Position numbers and translations under genes: made by a program
The notes under the pieces: generated by a model
The model's database searches: none
What the model was told of the DNA's origin: nothing
What the model saw: only the letters and a program-made list of their open reading frames with translations
Shown: piece by piece, positions 33,316-42,136 of the stretch
How the letters are laid out: every line of letters starts with the position of its first letter
Position numbering within the stretch: position 1 is the first letter of the stretch
Assembly: GCA_030690265.1 (NCBI GenBank)
Contig: JAUYHA010000077.1
Coordinates: forward strand, 1 to 64,000
DNA length: 64,000 nucleotides
From: Dehalococcoidales bacterium
GTDB lineage: Bacteria > Chloroflexota > Dehalococcoidia > Dehalococcoidales > UBA2162
Direction: 5' to 3'

Positions 33316-33918
33316 CTAAAAGAATAGGCGGTGTCGTCTCCTTCTGAATATGTAACCCGCCATTAGACCCAGCACCAGCCCGCCAAAATGGGCCTGCCAG
33401 GCTACACCGGGGAAGAAAGAAAGTAATAAAAAACCGCCGATAACGGCTATCCAGAGAGGCACGGGTACAGGAATGGGAAAGATAAATACCGTTGACTTTG
33501 GTCTCAATACCGTCAGTGCCCCCGCCACAGCAAAAATAGCTCCCGAAGCACCGATAGCGAGATAAGAATGGGGAGCCATCAGTAAGAAAAAAATATTCCC
33601 CAGCAGCCCGCCGAGAAAATAAACAATCAGGAAATTCCTCTCGCCGACCAGTCTGGCGAGATAACTGCCGAAGAAGTAGAGAGTCAGCATATTGGCTAAA
33701 ATATGGCCTATGCTGGGGAGGGGGGCATGGATAAACATGCTGGTCACTATGGTCCACGGTTGGGCCAGAAAACTTCGCCATGACAGGCCGAACAGATTGA
33801 GAAAAAGGTCTGGTCTTATCGAGGTTGCCAGCCACAACAGCAGGTTTACTACTATCAGGAACCCGATAGGGCCCAGACTGAAACCAGTCGCTCTTCTATA
33901 GCTTACCCGGTATGCCAT
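33316..33918 (-). CDS. Rhomboid-family intramembrane serine protease
   Basis: A 200-residue membrane protein with six hydrophobic segments. The catalytic serine is in GASGAIF near 125 and the histidine in WQAHFGGLVLG near 175; the N-terminal WTIVTSMFIHA stretch is also typical. It cleaves membrane proteins; substrate unknown. It converges on msrQ with only two bases between the stops. Confidence 0.9.
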   Translation of the reverse strand: MAYRVSYRRATGFSLGPIGFLIVVNLLLWLATSIRPDLFLNLFGLSWRSFLAQPWTIVTSMFIHAPLPSIGHILANMLTLYFFGSYLARLVGERNFLIVYFLGGLLGNIFFLLMAPHSYLAIGASGAIFAVAGALTVLRPKSTVFIFPIPVPVPLWIAVIGGFLLLSFFPGVAWQAHFGGLVLGLMAGYIFRRRRHRLFF

Positions 33919-34061
33919 TATTCGTTTACCTCAAAAGAAGATTGATTAAGAAAAATTAGCTCTATTCCTATATAATAACCTTCGATAGCCTTTTGTCGCA
34001 AGGTGGATGGTAAATTATTTATTAAGGAATCCGAAAGAAGCTCATAAATGGATAGGGGCGT

Positions 34062-34164
34062 TTAAGAGGGGCGGTAGCCCCTCTTAATAAATCTTCCCCC
34101 TCTCCCTTGAGGGAGAGGGGTTCACCCTGAAGGGTTCTCCCTGAAGGGGATAAAGGGGGTGAGG
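34062..34164. repeat. Composite two-hairpin repeat, copy 3
   Basis: First hairpin TTAAGAGGGGC/GCCCCTCTTAA (34062-34087), then CCCCCTCTCCCTTGAGGGAG, two CCCTGAAGGG words, and the right end GGGGGTGAGG at 34155-34164. This copy is not next to a start codon; the following gene begins 114 bases later. Confidence 0.8.
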
Positions 34165-34278
34165 GTGATAACGAGAATTAATCTATTGGCTATATCCGGG
34201 CCGGCTGTGCTATTATGATGAAAAACAAAATTGATTGAAAGTAATCTGCATCGTTACCAGGTAGTTATCAGGTATTAA

Positions 34279-35460
34279 ATGAAATTCGTTAAAGCTTTGT
34301 CTCTCAGCTTGCTCGGCTTTTTTCTCTTTCTTGCCCTGTCTATCTTCGGTCTGCTTTATATGCTGGATAGCACTCTGCTCAAGCCGGAATTTGTTGTCGC
34401 TGAACTTAACAGCCTGGATGCGTCAGCACTTGCAGAGGAGCTCGTTGATATAGAATCCCCTCCGGAAGTACCGAATTTTGAACAGGTAATCAATAAGACA
34501 GTTGCGGATGTCGAGCCTGTCATCAAAGAGGAGCTGGGTTCTGCCATTTTCTCTGTCTATGACTACTTGCTGGGAAAAACTGACAGCCTGGACCTGAAAT
34601 CAATACTGAGGAATACGTTCTTCAGTGCGGATTTTGTTTCTTCCGTGGTGGATAATACCGATATTTCATCGCTGGCCGGAGTGTTCATCAGCCAGCAATT
34701 TGCAGGCTCAATCCCTGTAGAAATAACGAATCTGGATAAATATATAACAGATGCCATTGCTGCGGCTGAACCCTCGCTAAAAGAAGAGATTGTCGCCGCT
34801 GCTGACCCGGTATTTGACTACCTGCTGATGGAGAGCCAGACTCTGGACGTATCGATTTCCCTGGAAGAGGTGAAGAGAAACCTGAGGGATAAGCTTTTAC
34901 AGGTTTTTCTTGAATCACCGCCTCCAGAACTGGCGGCGATACCCCCAAACATGCGAGAACCAATTTTCAACCAGTTTTACGATGAGTTTTCACAGGAGAT
35001 ACCTTCAACTTTTCAACTGGATGAGACTGTGATAGGCACTGATGCCCCGGCAAATATTGCCGAAGGGATTGCCCAAACCACGGAAACGCTCACAGAGATA
35101 AGGCAGTATGTTGCCTATTTCCAGCTTGGATATAAACTTTTGATTGTCATTATGTTACTGCTGGTCGCGGGTATAATACTAATAAGCCGCGATGTTGTAG
35201 ATATCTCCCGCCGTCTGGGCACTCCTCTGCTTACCTACGGAGCCTTGCAGTACGCCGGCATCTGGCTTGCCAGGTATTTTGCGGAAAAACAGGTGGAGAT
35301 GCCCGGAGTACCGGCTTCACTCCAGAGCTGGATAATCCAGCTTTCCTATGACCTCATCGCCCCGCTGGAGGTTTTCAGCCTCGCTTTGCTGGTTGGAGGG
35401 GTAGTACTGGTCGTGGTCTCATTCGTCTATAAGCGGAGGCAGCCTCCGGCTGAAGAATAA
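34279..35460 (+). CDS. Membrane protein of unknown function with internal duplication
   Basis: 393 residues: one N-terminal hydrophobic segment (8-30), a long exported or cytoplasmic region, then about three hydrophobic segments near 293-312, 325-335 and 360-385. The middle part holds two related units, about 70-115 and 155-210, both with VEP/AEP..KEE followed by (V/F)DYLL and a leucine-rich helix. No catalytic motif is visible and I do not recognise the family. It is bounded upstream by the composite repeat and by a minus-strand NfeD-like gene at its end. Confidence 0.75.
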   Translation: MKFVKALSLSLLGFFLFLALSIFGLLYMLDSTLLKPEFVVAELNSLDASALAEELVDIESPPEVPNFEQVINKTVADVEPVIKEELGSAIFSVYDYLLGKTDSLDLKSILRNTFFSADFVSSVVDNTDISSLAGVFISQQFAGSIPVEITNLDKYITDAIAAAEPSLKEEIVAAADPVFDYLLMESQTLDVSISLEEVKRNLRDKLLQVFLESPPPELAAIPPNMREPIFNQFYDEFSQEIPSTFQLDETVIGTDAPANIAEGIAQTTETLTEIRQYVAYFQLGYKLLIVIMLLLVAGIILISRDVVDISRRLGTPLLTYGALQYAGIWLARYFAEKQVEMPGVPASLQSWIIQLSYDLIAPLEVFSLALLVGGVVLVVVSFVYKRRQPPAEE

Positions 35461-35461
35461 G

Positions 35462-35872
35462 CTATCCGTTATCTTCGGAGCTGTCAGTGCTGCTACTCTG
35501 GCATACCATAAGTTTTAGCCTCTCCTGCCCCACCACAATAACTTTTTTGCCCCTCTTCATTTCACCGCTGGCTGATTTTGCTACCCAGAGTTCCCCTTTA
35601 ATTCTGACCAGCCCCTCCGGGGTTAACGGACTCGCCACCACACCGCTGGTACCAATCATGTGGGGCAAACCGACCACCTGTTTTCTTAACAGGGCACGGG
35701 TGCCAAGCCGGTGAGTAAAGACAGAATAGCCAGCCCAGGCAGCCATTATGATAACAAGCCCCCACAAGGGAATTTGAATCCCTGCCTGAGGCAAACCCCA
35801 GCGCACGATTATCACTATGGCGGTCTCTTCAAGTATGGTGCTGATAATAGAAAAAATAAGCCTGCCTGTCAT
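35462..35872 (-). CDS. NfeD-like membrane protein
   Basis: About 136 residues: two hydrophobic segments at the start, then an OB-fold NfeD C-terminal domain (MIGTSGVVASPLTPEGLVRI, then GELW and VIVVGQERLKLMV). NfeD partners usually assist membrane proteases or flotillin-like proteins; none is adjacent. I chose ATG 35872, preceded by GGAGGGGC, over the long upstream frame to 36145 that overlaps gatC on the other strand. Confidence 0.8.
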   Translation of the reverse strand: MTGRLIFSIISTILEETAIVIIVRWGLPQAGIQIPLWGLVIIMAAWAGYSVFTHRLGTRALLRKQVVGLPHMIGTSGVVASPLTPEGLVRIKGELWVAKSASGEMKRGKKVIVVGQERLKLMVCQSSSTDSSEDNG

Positions 35873-35978
35873 TGCCCCTCCGCTCTTATTATAACAGGAA
35901 GACTCTATTGCGGATATCGGGATGAGGGTGCTAAAATCCTCTAATATATTTGCATCCGGATAATTCAGGAGGTAAACG

Positions 35979-36266
35979 ATGAAACTGAGCCGTGAGGAAG
36001 TTCTGCATGTGGCTCGCCTGGCACGGTTGGGCTTAACCGAAGAGGATGTAGCTCGAATGAGTGAGCAGCTTTCCAATATCCTGGAAAATTTTGAGATACT
36101 AAAGCAGGTAGATACCACTGATATTCCACCTACCGCCCAGTCCATCGCTCTCCAGAATGTGGTCGGCAGGGATGAAATCGCTCCATCCCTGCCTCCGGAG
36201 CAGGTTCTGGCTAATGCCCCGCAAAAAGAAGCGAGCTTCTTCAGGGTGCGGGCCGTCCTGGAGTGA
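35979..36266 (+). CDS. gatC: Aspartyl/glutamyl-tRNA amidotransferase subunit C
   Basis: The 95-residue GatC is shown by [13 protein letters not shown] near the start and the C-terminal [11 protein letters not shown]. It supports assembly of GatCAB, which amidates Glu-tRNA(Gln) and Asp-tRNA(Asn). CAGGAGG precedes the ATG. gatA lies 784 bases downstream, separated by a CDF-like gene and a repeat; gatB is not in the window. Confidence 0.93.
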   Translation: MKLSREEVLHVARLARLGLTEEDVARMSEQLSNILENFEILKQVDTTDIPPTAQSIALQNVVGRDEIAPSLPPEQVLANAPQKEASFFRVRAVLE

Positions 36267-36293
36267 GATGGTGAATGAATAAAGAGAGGCTCT

Positions 36294-36899
36294 ATGTATA
36301 AGGAAGGACTTCGCCGGCGGGCTTTACTGCTGGTCTGGCTCGGCGAACTCTGGAATATAGCTGAAGCCGGAGTCGCCCTGTTCTCAGCCAGGAGTGCCGG
36401 CAGTGTAGCCCTGCTGGCTTACGGCCTGGACAGCCTTATCGAACTCTTTGCCGGGGGAGTCTTAATCTGGCATCTGCGCCGGGAGTGGCGAGGGCAAGAG
36501 CATGAAGAAGCCGGAGAAAAGAAGGCGCTACGGCTGGTGGGAATCACTTTCTTCGTGCTATCAGCCTATATCGTTTTTCAAGCCATTGCCACTCTTCTGG
36601 GCTGGTTTACTGAACCGAAGGAGAGCCTGGTGGGTATTATCCTGGTGGTCGCCAGTGCCGTGGTAATGACGGTCCTCTTCTTTGGCAAAATGAATATCGC
36701 CCGGAAATTAGGCTCTCCGGCTCTACGGGCGGAAGCCAAAGAGAGCCTGGCCTGCGACCTCCAGGACCTGAGCCTGCTCGTCGGGCTTGGCGCCAATGCC
36801 CTCTGGGGCTGGTGGTGGGCAGACCCGGTGGCAGCTTTAGCTCTTATTCCCTGGCTGCTCAAGGAAGGCTGGGAGAGTGTCTCCCACGAAGAAGAGTGA
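36294..36899 (+). CDS. Cation-efflux-like membrane protein
   Basis: A 201-residue protein with about five hydrophobic segments resembling the membrane domain of cation diffusion facilitators: SVALLAYGLDSLIELFAG has the helix 2 polar residues and LACDLQDLSLLVGLGAN stands at helix 5. The usual HD pair and the C-terminal cytoplasmic domain are missing, so metal transport is uncertain. It sits between gatC and gatA. Confidence 0.72.
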   Translation: MYKEGLRRRALLLVWLGELWNIAEAGVALFSARSAGSVALLAYGLDSLIELFAGGVLIWHLRREWRGQEHEEAGEKKALRLVGITFFVLSAYIVFQAIATLLGWFTEPKESLVGIILVVASAVVMTVLFFGKMNIARKLGSPALRAEAKESLACDLQDLSLLVGLGANALWGWWWADPVAALALIPWLLKEGWESVSHEEE

Positions 36900-36924
36900 G
36901 CAAAACGGGGGGAAAAGTGTCTTT

Positions 36925-37055
36925 GAAAGAGGCGAAGCCTCCTCTCTCAATAAAATCCTTTCCCCCTCTCCTTCGAAGGAGAGGGGTTCACCCTGAAGGG
37001 TTCAGCCCGAGTTCACCCCGAGGGGTTCTCCCTGAAGGGGATTAAGGGGGTGAGG
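36925..37055. repeat. Composite two-hairpin repeat, copy 4
   Basis: GAGGCGAAGCCTC hairpin, then CCCCTCTCCTTCGAAGGAGA, direct copies of the word TTCACCC(T/C)GA, a CCCTGAAGGGG word, and the right end GGGGGTGAGG at 37046-37055. The gatA start lies inside or immediately after it. Confidence 0.8.
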
Positions 37056-38531
37056 TTGCTAAATAATCTAAACCAGTTATCAATTCACGAAGCACACGAA
37101 CTGCTTAAAACGAAGCAACTGTCCTCAGTGGAACTAACCAGGGCTTGCCTGGAGCGTATCAGGCAGGTGGAGCCGCAGGTTCACGCCTTTGTCACCGTTA
37201 CCGATGAGCTGGCTCTGAAGCAGGCTGAAAAAGCTGATGAGCTTATTGCCAGGGGTGATGCCAGTCCCCTTATCGGCATTCCGGGACTGATTAAAGACAA
37301 TATGTGTACCCGGGGAATGCTAACCACCTGTTCCTCAAAGATGCTTCAGAATTTCATCCCTCCTTACGATGCCACGGTAATTGAAAAACTGAATGAATGC
37401 GGTATGGTGATGGTGGGCAAAGCGAATATGGACGAGTTCGCTATGGGCTCATCTACAGAGAATTCCGCTCTCTTTGTCACTCATAACCCCTGGGACCTGA
37501 CCCGGGTTCCCGGCGGAAGCAGTGGCGGTTCAGCGGCTGCGGTAGCCGCCGGTGAAGCTATCTATGCTCTCGGTTCGGATACCGGGGGCAGCATCCGCCA
37601 GCCGGCCGGCTTCTGCAGCGTCACCGGACTGAAACCCACCTACGGTAGAGTGAGCCGCTACGGGCTGGTCGCCTTCGCCAGCTCTCTTGACCAGATAGGG
37701 CCCCTGACCGGGGATGTTACCGACTGTGCCCTGGTGATGAACGCCATCGCCGGCTACGACAGCCGGGATTCAACCTCCGTCCCCCAGCCCACCCCCGACT
37801 ACACCAAATGCTTGACCGGCGATATTAAAGGGCTCCGCCTCGGCGTCCCGAAAGAGTATTTTGTCGAAGGAATGCAGGCCGAGGTGGCAGCAGCGATAAA
37901 AACGGCTATTAAGAAGCTCGAAGAGCTTGGAGCCAGGGTGGAAGAAGTATCCCTCCCCAGCACCCGCTACGCCCTGGCGGTATATTACATTATCGCCCCC
38001 TCGGAGGCTTCGGCGAACCTCGCCCGTTACGATGGAGTAAAATATGGCTTCTCGGCTGAAGAGGCGGAAAATATGTGGGACGCTATGGAGAGGACCCGCC
38101 AGTTCGGCTTCGGGCCCGAGGTGAAAAGGCGTATTATGCTCGGCACCTACGCTCTCTCCGCCGGCTACTATGACGCCTACTACCTCAAGGCGCAGAAGGT
38201 GCGTACCCTGATAAGGCGGGAGTTCGACCAGTTGTTTGAAAGGTTCGATGCTCTGGTAACCCCCACCTCCCCCACCGTCCCCTTCAAAATCGGGGAGAAG
38301 ACGGACACCCCGCTCCAGATGTATTTAAGCGATGTCTGCACCCTGCCGGTAAACATTGCCGGCCTGCCGGCAATCTCCATCCCCGCCGGCTTCGCTGACG
38401 GCCTGCCCATAGGTATGCAGATTATCGGCAAACCCTTCGCCGAGGAGATCATCCTCAAAATCGCCCACGCCTACGAACAGGCGACAGAGTGGCGTAAGAC
38501 GAGAGCGGAAATAAATACAGGAGGTGTCTGA
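37050..38531 (+). CDS. gatA: Glutamyl-tRNA(Gln) amidotransferase subunit A
   Basis: A 493-residue amidase-signature enzyme. The catalytic Ser-Ser-Lys triad is evident from IKDNMCTRG (Lys), [11 protein letters not shown] and [14 protein letters not shown]. It releases ammonia from glutamine for tRNA-dependent amidation. The start is GTG 37050 or TTG 37056; both lie in or against the right end of the composite repeat, so the repeat supplies the translation start region. Confidence 0.92.
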   Translation: MRLLNNLNQLSIHEAHELLKTKQLSSVELTRACLERIRQVEPQVHAFVTVTDELALKQAEKADELIARGDASPLIGIPGLIKDNMCTRGMLTTCSSKMLQNFIPPYDATVIEKLNECGMVMVGKANMDEFAMGSSTENSALFVTHNPWDLTRVPGGSSGGSAAAVAAGEAIYALGSDTGGSIRQPAGFCSVTGLKPTYGRVSRYGLVAFASSLDQIGPLTGDVTDCALVMNAIAGYDSRDSTSVPQPTPDYTKCLTGDIKGLRLGVPKEYFVEGMQAEVAAAIKTAIKKLEELGARVEEVSLPSTRYALAVYYIIAPSEASANLARYDGVKYGFSAEEAENMWDAMERTRQFGFGPEVKRRIMLGTYALSAGYYDAYYLKAQKVRTLIRREFDQLFERFDALVTPTSPTVPFKIGEKTDTPLQMYLSDVCTLPVNIAGLPAISIPAGFADGLPIGMQIIGKPFAEEIILKIAHAYEQATEWRKTRAEINTGGV

Positions 38532-39110
38532 AAAGGAGAAGGAAAATGTGCGGAATTGAAGGTTCATAATTGACCTGAACTTTTCTAAAAAGACATTTAC
38601 GGTTATTGCGCCGGTAGTGCTGGGAGGCTCTGCCTCTCTCTATACCTCTTCCCCCTCTTCTTTTTAAGGAGAGGGGTTCACCCTGAAGGGTTCAGCCTTC
38701 AGTCCGAGGCCCGAGTTCACCCCGAGGGGTTCTCCGTTCGGCTGAGCTCAGTTCTGGCGACAGTTCTGGTGACATCACTGGAACCATCACTGGAACCATC
38801 ACTGGAACCACGGCGAAGCCCTGAAGGGGACTGAGGGAGTGAGGTAGATACTAAGATTCTTCGCGGAGTTTACACTGAACTCGTTCCGACTTGCCTCGAC
38901 TCGTTCCGATAAGTCAGAGTGAACAAGCTCGGAGCAGGTTACCTGTAGCGAGGTTCGGTAACGAGTTATCGTCTTCAGACCGAGTTCAGACTTCAGGCCG
39001 AGCCTTCAGTCCGAGGACCGAGGTCAGAGTGAACTCGTTCCGATTATCGTCAGAGTGAACTCGTTCCGATTATCGTCAGAGTGAACGAAGTGAACGTGCT
39101 CAGAATGATA
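38532..39110. repeat. 579-base repeat-filled gap with a degenerate composite repeat and two tandem arrays
   Basis: It holds a diverged composite repeat (38620-38844, right end GGGAGTGAGG), then direct and inverted words built from CTCGTTCCGA, CCGAGTTCA and CTTCAG. Two tandem arrays are clear: CATCACTGGAAC three times at 38773-38808, and a 26-base unit containing GTCAGAGTGAACTCG twice at 39023-39074 with a partial third copy. No gene is seen. Confidence 0.75.
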
Positions 39111-39755
39111 CTATATCTTCCTCGCTTCGAGCAGTTTGAAAATGCCGGTGCGGTCAAGCTTGGTGATGTTTTCCAGCCGCAAACCGCTCTCTACCACACC
39201 TTCCTCTATTTTTCGATTGATGTGTTCCGCTCCGGTTACCCAGGCTACTATGGGGTCAGCAGCATTCATTAACGCACCTATCACACGGTTCTCACTGAGA
39301 CCGTGTTCCAGCAATACAACCTTGCCCCCAGGCTTGCAGACGCGTTTTACCTCTTTCAAACCGGTCAGCGGGTGCGAGACCGAGCAAAACAGGAATGAGC
39401 CAATCACGGAATCAAAAGAGTCATCCTGAAAGTGGAGGTTCTGCACGTCCATCTGGAGCAGCTCTACCTTTATCTGCGCCTTAGCCATTCTCTGGCGCGC
39501 ATACCTGAGCATGCCATCACTGAGGTCTATGGCTGTCAAGTTGTGGTTGATAGCGTCAGCGTAGAGAAAATTCAGGCCGGTACCAGCGCCAACCTCGAGG
39601 ATTTCTTTACCTTCGGCCTTATTCCAGAGTAAGGAACGCCAGCTCTTAAACCGTCCCCTTTCGGCAGTTTGCACTACCCGGTCATATATTGGAGCGATTC
39701 TATCGTATCGCCTTTTGACTGTCTCAGTAGCCCCGTCTTCTATTTCAGTGCTCAT
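39111..39755 (-). CDS. Class I SAM-dependent methyltransferase, UbiE/PhcD-like
   Basis: A 214-residue methyltransferase with IAPIYDRVV near 20, motif I LEVGAGTGLNFLY near 54, the ribose acid in TAIDLSDGM and motif III VCKPGGKVVLLEHG. This is the general Methyltransf_11/UbiE pattern that acts on lipids or small molecules; substrate unknown. Its 3' end runs up to the tandem repeats. Confidence 0.82.
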   Translation of the reverse strand: MSTEIEDGATETVKRRYDRIAPIYDRVVQTAERGRFKSWRSLLWNKAEGKEILEVGAGTGLNFLYADAINHNLTAIDLSDGMLRYARQRMAKAQIKVELLQMDVQNLHFQDDSFDSVIGSFLFCSVSHPLTGLKEVKRVCKPGGKVVLLEHGLSENRVIGALMNAADPIVAWVTGAEHINRKIEEGVVESGLRLENITKLDRTGIFKLLEARKI

Positions 39756-39848
39756 TTGTCTTCCCGGTATACAACAGGCTTTTTCAGGTAATGAGTCCGA
39801 TAGAGCGGCTGTGGGTCGTGCATCTTATTGCATCCGGGCTGTAGTCTA

Positions 39849-40328
39849 TCAAGCTAATGCTGTCGCGCATCCCGGTGCCCTTACCATTAGAACAGGCACA
39901 CAGGTACTTCTGAATACTTTGTCAGCGATACTCCCATAAGCCCATCGGCTCGGACCGGAACGCCCGTGGCTTGCCATGATGATAAGGTCAATCCCATTCG
40001 TTGACGCGTATTCTACAATCTCGGTAGCCGGGTCACCCAAAGTAGCCTCTAATCTTATGTTATTAAGTCCCGAATCTTTCAATCGCTTCTCTGCATCCTT
40101 AAGGTAGAGACTACACTGCTGTTGTGAAGAAGATGTAAGTTCCTCTACGTGTTCTTCCCAACTCGTCGGCGTATTTTCTGGATAGTCTGAAAGTATGCTC
40201 GGTGCTTCACAAACTCGAAAAAGGATAACCTCCTTTACCCCACAATCTCCGGCAATTTTCTCAATGTGAGGGAAAACGCACTCAGCCAGCTTTGAACCAT
40301 CCAGCGGAACAAGTATCTTGTCATACAT
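39849..40328 (-). CDS. Universal stress protein, UspA family
   Basis: A 159-residue single-domain Usp protein with the N-terminal KILVPLDGS and the ATP-binding motif ASHGRSGPSRWAYGSIADKV. Typical role is stress adaptation through ATP/ADP binding. It lies 93 bases upstream of the methyltransferase gene on the same strand. Confidence 0.9.
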   Translation of the reverse strand: MYDKILVPLDGSKLAECVFPHIEKIAGDCGVKEVILFRVCEAPSILSDYPENTPTSWEEHVEELTSSSQQQCSLYLKDAEKRLKDSGLNNIRLEATLGDPATEIVEYASTNGIDLIIMASHGRSGPSRWAYGSIADKVFRSTCVPVLMVRAPGCATALA

Positions 40329-40559
40329 TTCTTAATCTCCTTAGGCGGGCGTTTTGTGGCTATTATAGCACGTATCTTAGAATAGATAAAAAGTTGGAAT
40401 TGATGAAGATGCTCTTTGGTTCTTTCGACAATGGGAAACGGGATAACATAGAAATTCCCTTTTCATATTGCTCAGGTCGCCTCGGATTTTAATAAGCGGT
40501 CGCCCGCTTTGACGGGGCTATGCCAAGCAAGTATAATGACCATAGCAAAACAAGCATTT

Positions 40560-40647
40560 GGAGAGGTGTCCGAGTGGTTGATGGTGCCGCTCTCGAAAAG
40601 CGGTCTCCGTGTATAACGGAGCGTGGGTTCGAATCCCACCCTCTCCG
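40560..40647 (+). tRNA. tRNA-Ser (anticodon CGA)
   Basis: An 88-base class II tRNA. The acceptor arm GGAGAGG pairs with CCTCTCC, the anticodon stem CCGCT/AGCGG encloses loop CTCGAAA (anticodon CGA), the long variable arm is CTCCGT/ACGGAG, and the T arm is GTGGG/CCCAC. Discriminator G; CCA is not encoded. Its last 18 bases are repeated at 41034-41051. Confidence 0.95.
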
Positions 40648-40744
40648 TTTACCCTTCAGGGAGAATCCTTCAGAGCGAGTCTTCGGGACGAGCCCTTCTG
40701 GGTGAACCCTGAGCGATTTATCCTGAGTCTGCCGAAGGAATGAA

Positions 40745-41032
40745 ATGAGTCGAAGGGCAATAACAGAACAAGAATGGTTTTTCTATATTGGCAGGTGCCG
40801 AGACGATTCCCTGTATTGCGGCATTACAGTTGACTTAGAAGGTCGCCTTAGAGAACATAATAAAGGAATCGGAGCTAAATATACTGCCGTTCGTAGGCCT
40901 GTGACTCTGGTTTATAGCGAAAAGTATGATAGCGCTTCTGAAGCGAGGAAACGAGAGGAGCAAATTAAGGGTTGGTCTAAGATAAAAAAGGAGAACTTAA
41001 TTAAGGGTTTTCCTCGACTTCGCTCGGAATAA
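40745..41032 (+). CDS. Single-domain GIY-YIG nuclease-like protein (first)
   Basis: A 95-residue protein with one GIY-YIG domain: FYIG followed ten residues later by LYCGIT, then the conserved arginine in LEGRLREHN and the glutamate in EARKREEQIKGW. Small proteins of this kind (YhbQ/URI-like) are putative endonucleases of unclear role. The first codons lie in a dispersed repeat (GAGTCGAAGGGC), so the start is uncertain. It begins 98 bases after tRNA-Ser(CGA) and is followed two bases later by a copy of the tRNA 3' end. Confidence 0.82.
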   Translation: MSRRAITEQEWFFYIGRCRDDSLYCGITVDLEGRLREHNKGIGAKYTAVRRPVTLVYSEKYDSASEARKREEQIKGWSKIKKENLIKGFPRLRSE

Positions 41033-41033
41033 A

Positions 41034-41086
41034 CGAATCCCACCCTCTCCGCCAGCCTGCGCTAAAGCTTCGGCTGGCAAGCCGGA
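41034..41086 (+). repeat. tRNA-Ser 3'-end duplication plus palindrome, site 1
   Basis: 41034-41051 is identical to the last 18 bases of tRNA-Ser(CGA), followed by CCA. Next come inverted arms GCCAGCC and GGCTGGC and the core GGCTGGCAAGCCGG (41072-41085). It separates the two GIY-YIG genes. Confidence 0.85.
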
Positions 41087-41092
41087 CTTACT

Positions 41093-41332
41093 ATGTGGTA
41101 TGTATATATACTGATGAGTGCAATGGATAAGAATCTCTATGTAGGTTCAACAAACGACATTAGCCGTCGTTTGAGTGAACACAACTCTGGGAAGGTTGAT
41201 TCTACGAAAAACAGGATGCCATTCAGCTTGGAAGCATATTTTGCTGTTAAAGACCAGCCCAGAGCTATTGAACTTGAACAATATTTAAAGACTGGGTCGG
41301 GGAGGGCTTTCTTGCAAAAACGAATCCTTTAG
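41093..41332 (+). CDS. Single-domain GIY-YIG nuclease-like protein (second)
   Basis: 79 residues of a GIY-YIG domain: WYVYIL, then LYVGSTNDISRRLSEHNSG with the conserved arginine, and the glutamate in AIELEQYLKTGSG. It belongs to a different subgroup from the first copy. No ribosome-binding site is visible; the gene begins six bases after the palindrome of site 1. Its opening ATGTGGTATGT recurs as remnants at 41475 and 42094. Confidence 0.82.
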   Translation: MWYVYILMSAMDKNLYVGSTNDISRRLSEHNSGKVDSTKNRMPFSLEAYFAVKDQPRAIELEQYLKTGSGRAFLQKRIL

Positions 41333-41390
41333 CCATCGAAGCTCTACCTGCCCGCCGAGCTTTGGCAGGCGGGTCAGAGAGCGTAGTTGG

Positions 41391-41437
41391 CCACCCTCTC
41401 CGCCAGCCTGCGCTAAAGCTTCGGCTGGCAAGCCAGC
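41391..41437 (+). repeat. tRNA-Ser 3'-end duplication plus palindrome, site 2
   Basis: CCACCCTCTCCGCCA (41391-41405) repeats the tRNA-Ser end, followed by the same palindromic block as in site 1 and the core GGCTGGCAAGCCAGC at 41423-41437. A separate hairpin with CCTGCC and GGCAGG arms lies just upstream (41347-41370). Confidence 0.85.
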
Positions 41438-41474
41438 AAAAGGAAGATATATGGCTGGACAGGACAGATAAAAT

Positions 41475-41495
41475 ATGTGGTATGTTTATATTTGA
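41475..41495 (+). pseudogene. Remnant of a GIY-YIG gene start
   Basis: ATGTGGTATGTTTATATTTG opens as in the second GIY-YIG gene (MWYVYI) but then meets TGA. It lies 37 bases after the site 2 core, the position the intact gene has after site 1. Confidence 0.6.
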
Positions 41496-41536
41496 GGAGT
41501 TTACAAATAATAAGCTTTTCTGAAAGGAGAATCGGG

Positions 41537-41926
41537 GTGCTGGGAGGCGTATTAAAAAAATTACGTTATCGGGAAGACCTGGGAGGTGTTGTCTTAAATG
41601 CACCGGCAGCCATTGAGAAAGAGCTGGCAGGGGCGGGTTTGGCAACTGCGTTAGAAGGCAGCTCCAGATTTACCGTGTTATTTGTTAGAAACTAGGGAGA
41701 CTTTGAAAGTAGAATAGAGACAACGCTGGACAGTATTGAGTATGACAGTATTCTGTGGATTGCCTATCCTAAAAGCTCTTCCCCAATAAAAACAGATATT
41801 AATCGCGACAGCTTGTGTGACTTGTTGAAGCCTTATGGCTACAGGCCAGTGGCGCAAGTAGCCATTGATAATGACTGGTCAGCGCTCAGGTTCAGGCCTG
41901 AAGGCGCGGTCAAAACCAGGAAGTAA
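41537..41926 (+). pseudogene. DUF3052-like gene with an in-frame TAG
   Basis: One frame of 129 sense codons is interrupted only by TAG at codon 53 (41693-41695). Before the stop is VLNAPAAIEKEL and FTVLFVRN; after it the same frame continues as ILWIAYPKSSS, INRDSLCDLL and DNDWSALRFRPE, which match the end of DUF3052-like proteins. GTG 41537 has AGGAGA at good spacing. A single CAG-to-TAG change would explain it; readthrough or a sequencing error are alternatives. The true stop is eight bases before tRNA-Ser(GGA). Confidence 0.75.
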
Positions 41927-41934
41927 GTTACTGC

Positions 41935-42056
<122 letters not shown>

Positions 42057-42093
42057 AAAAGTAAGGCTGTACGCTGGCAAAGATAAATAAAAT

Positions 42094-42136
42094 ATGTGGT
42101 ATGTCAAAAAAGGATACCATAAGGAGGTAATATCAA
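42094..42136 (+). pseudogene. Second remnant of a GIY-YIG gene start
   Basis: ATGTGGTATGTC at 42094 repeats the GIY-YIG opening (MWYV) after the same AAATA context as at 41475, then diverges to unrelated codons and runs into the ribosome-binding site of the next gene. Confidence 0.5.

Noticed and set aside
35873-36145. An N-terminal extension of the NfeD-like protein
   Set aside because: It is antisense to gatC and lacks a ribosome-binding site, while ATG 35872 has GGAGGGG.
39023-39086. CRISPR array
   Set aside because: The 26-base copies are directly adjacent without spacers, and no cas genes are in the window.
41693-41695. Pyrrolysine at the TAG of the DUF3052-like gene
   Set aside because: No pyrrolysine genes are visible in the window, and a single-base nonsense change explains the data.
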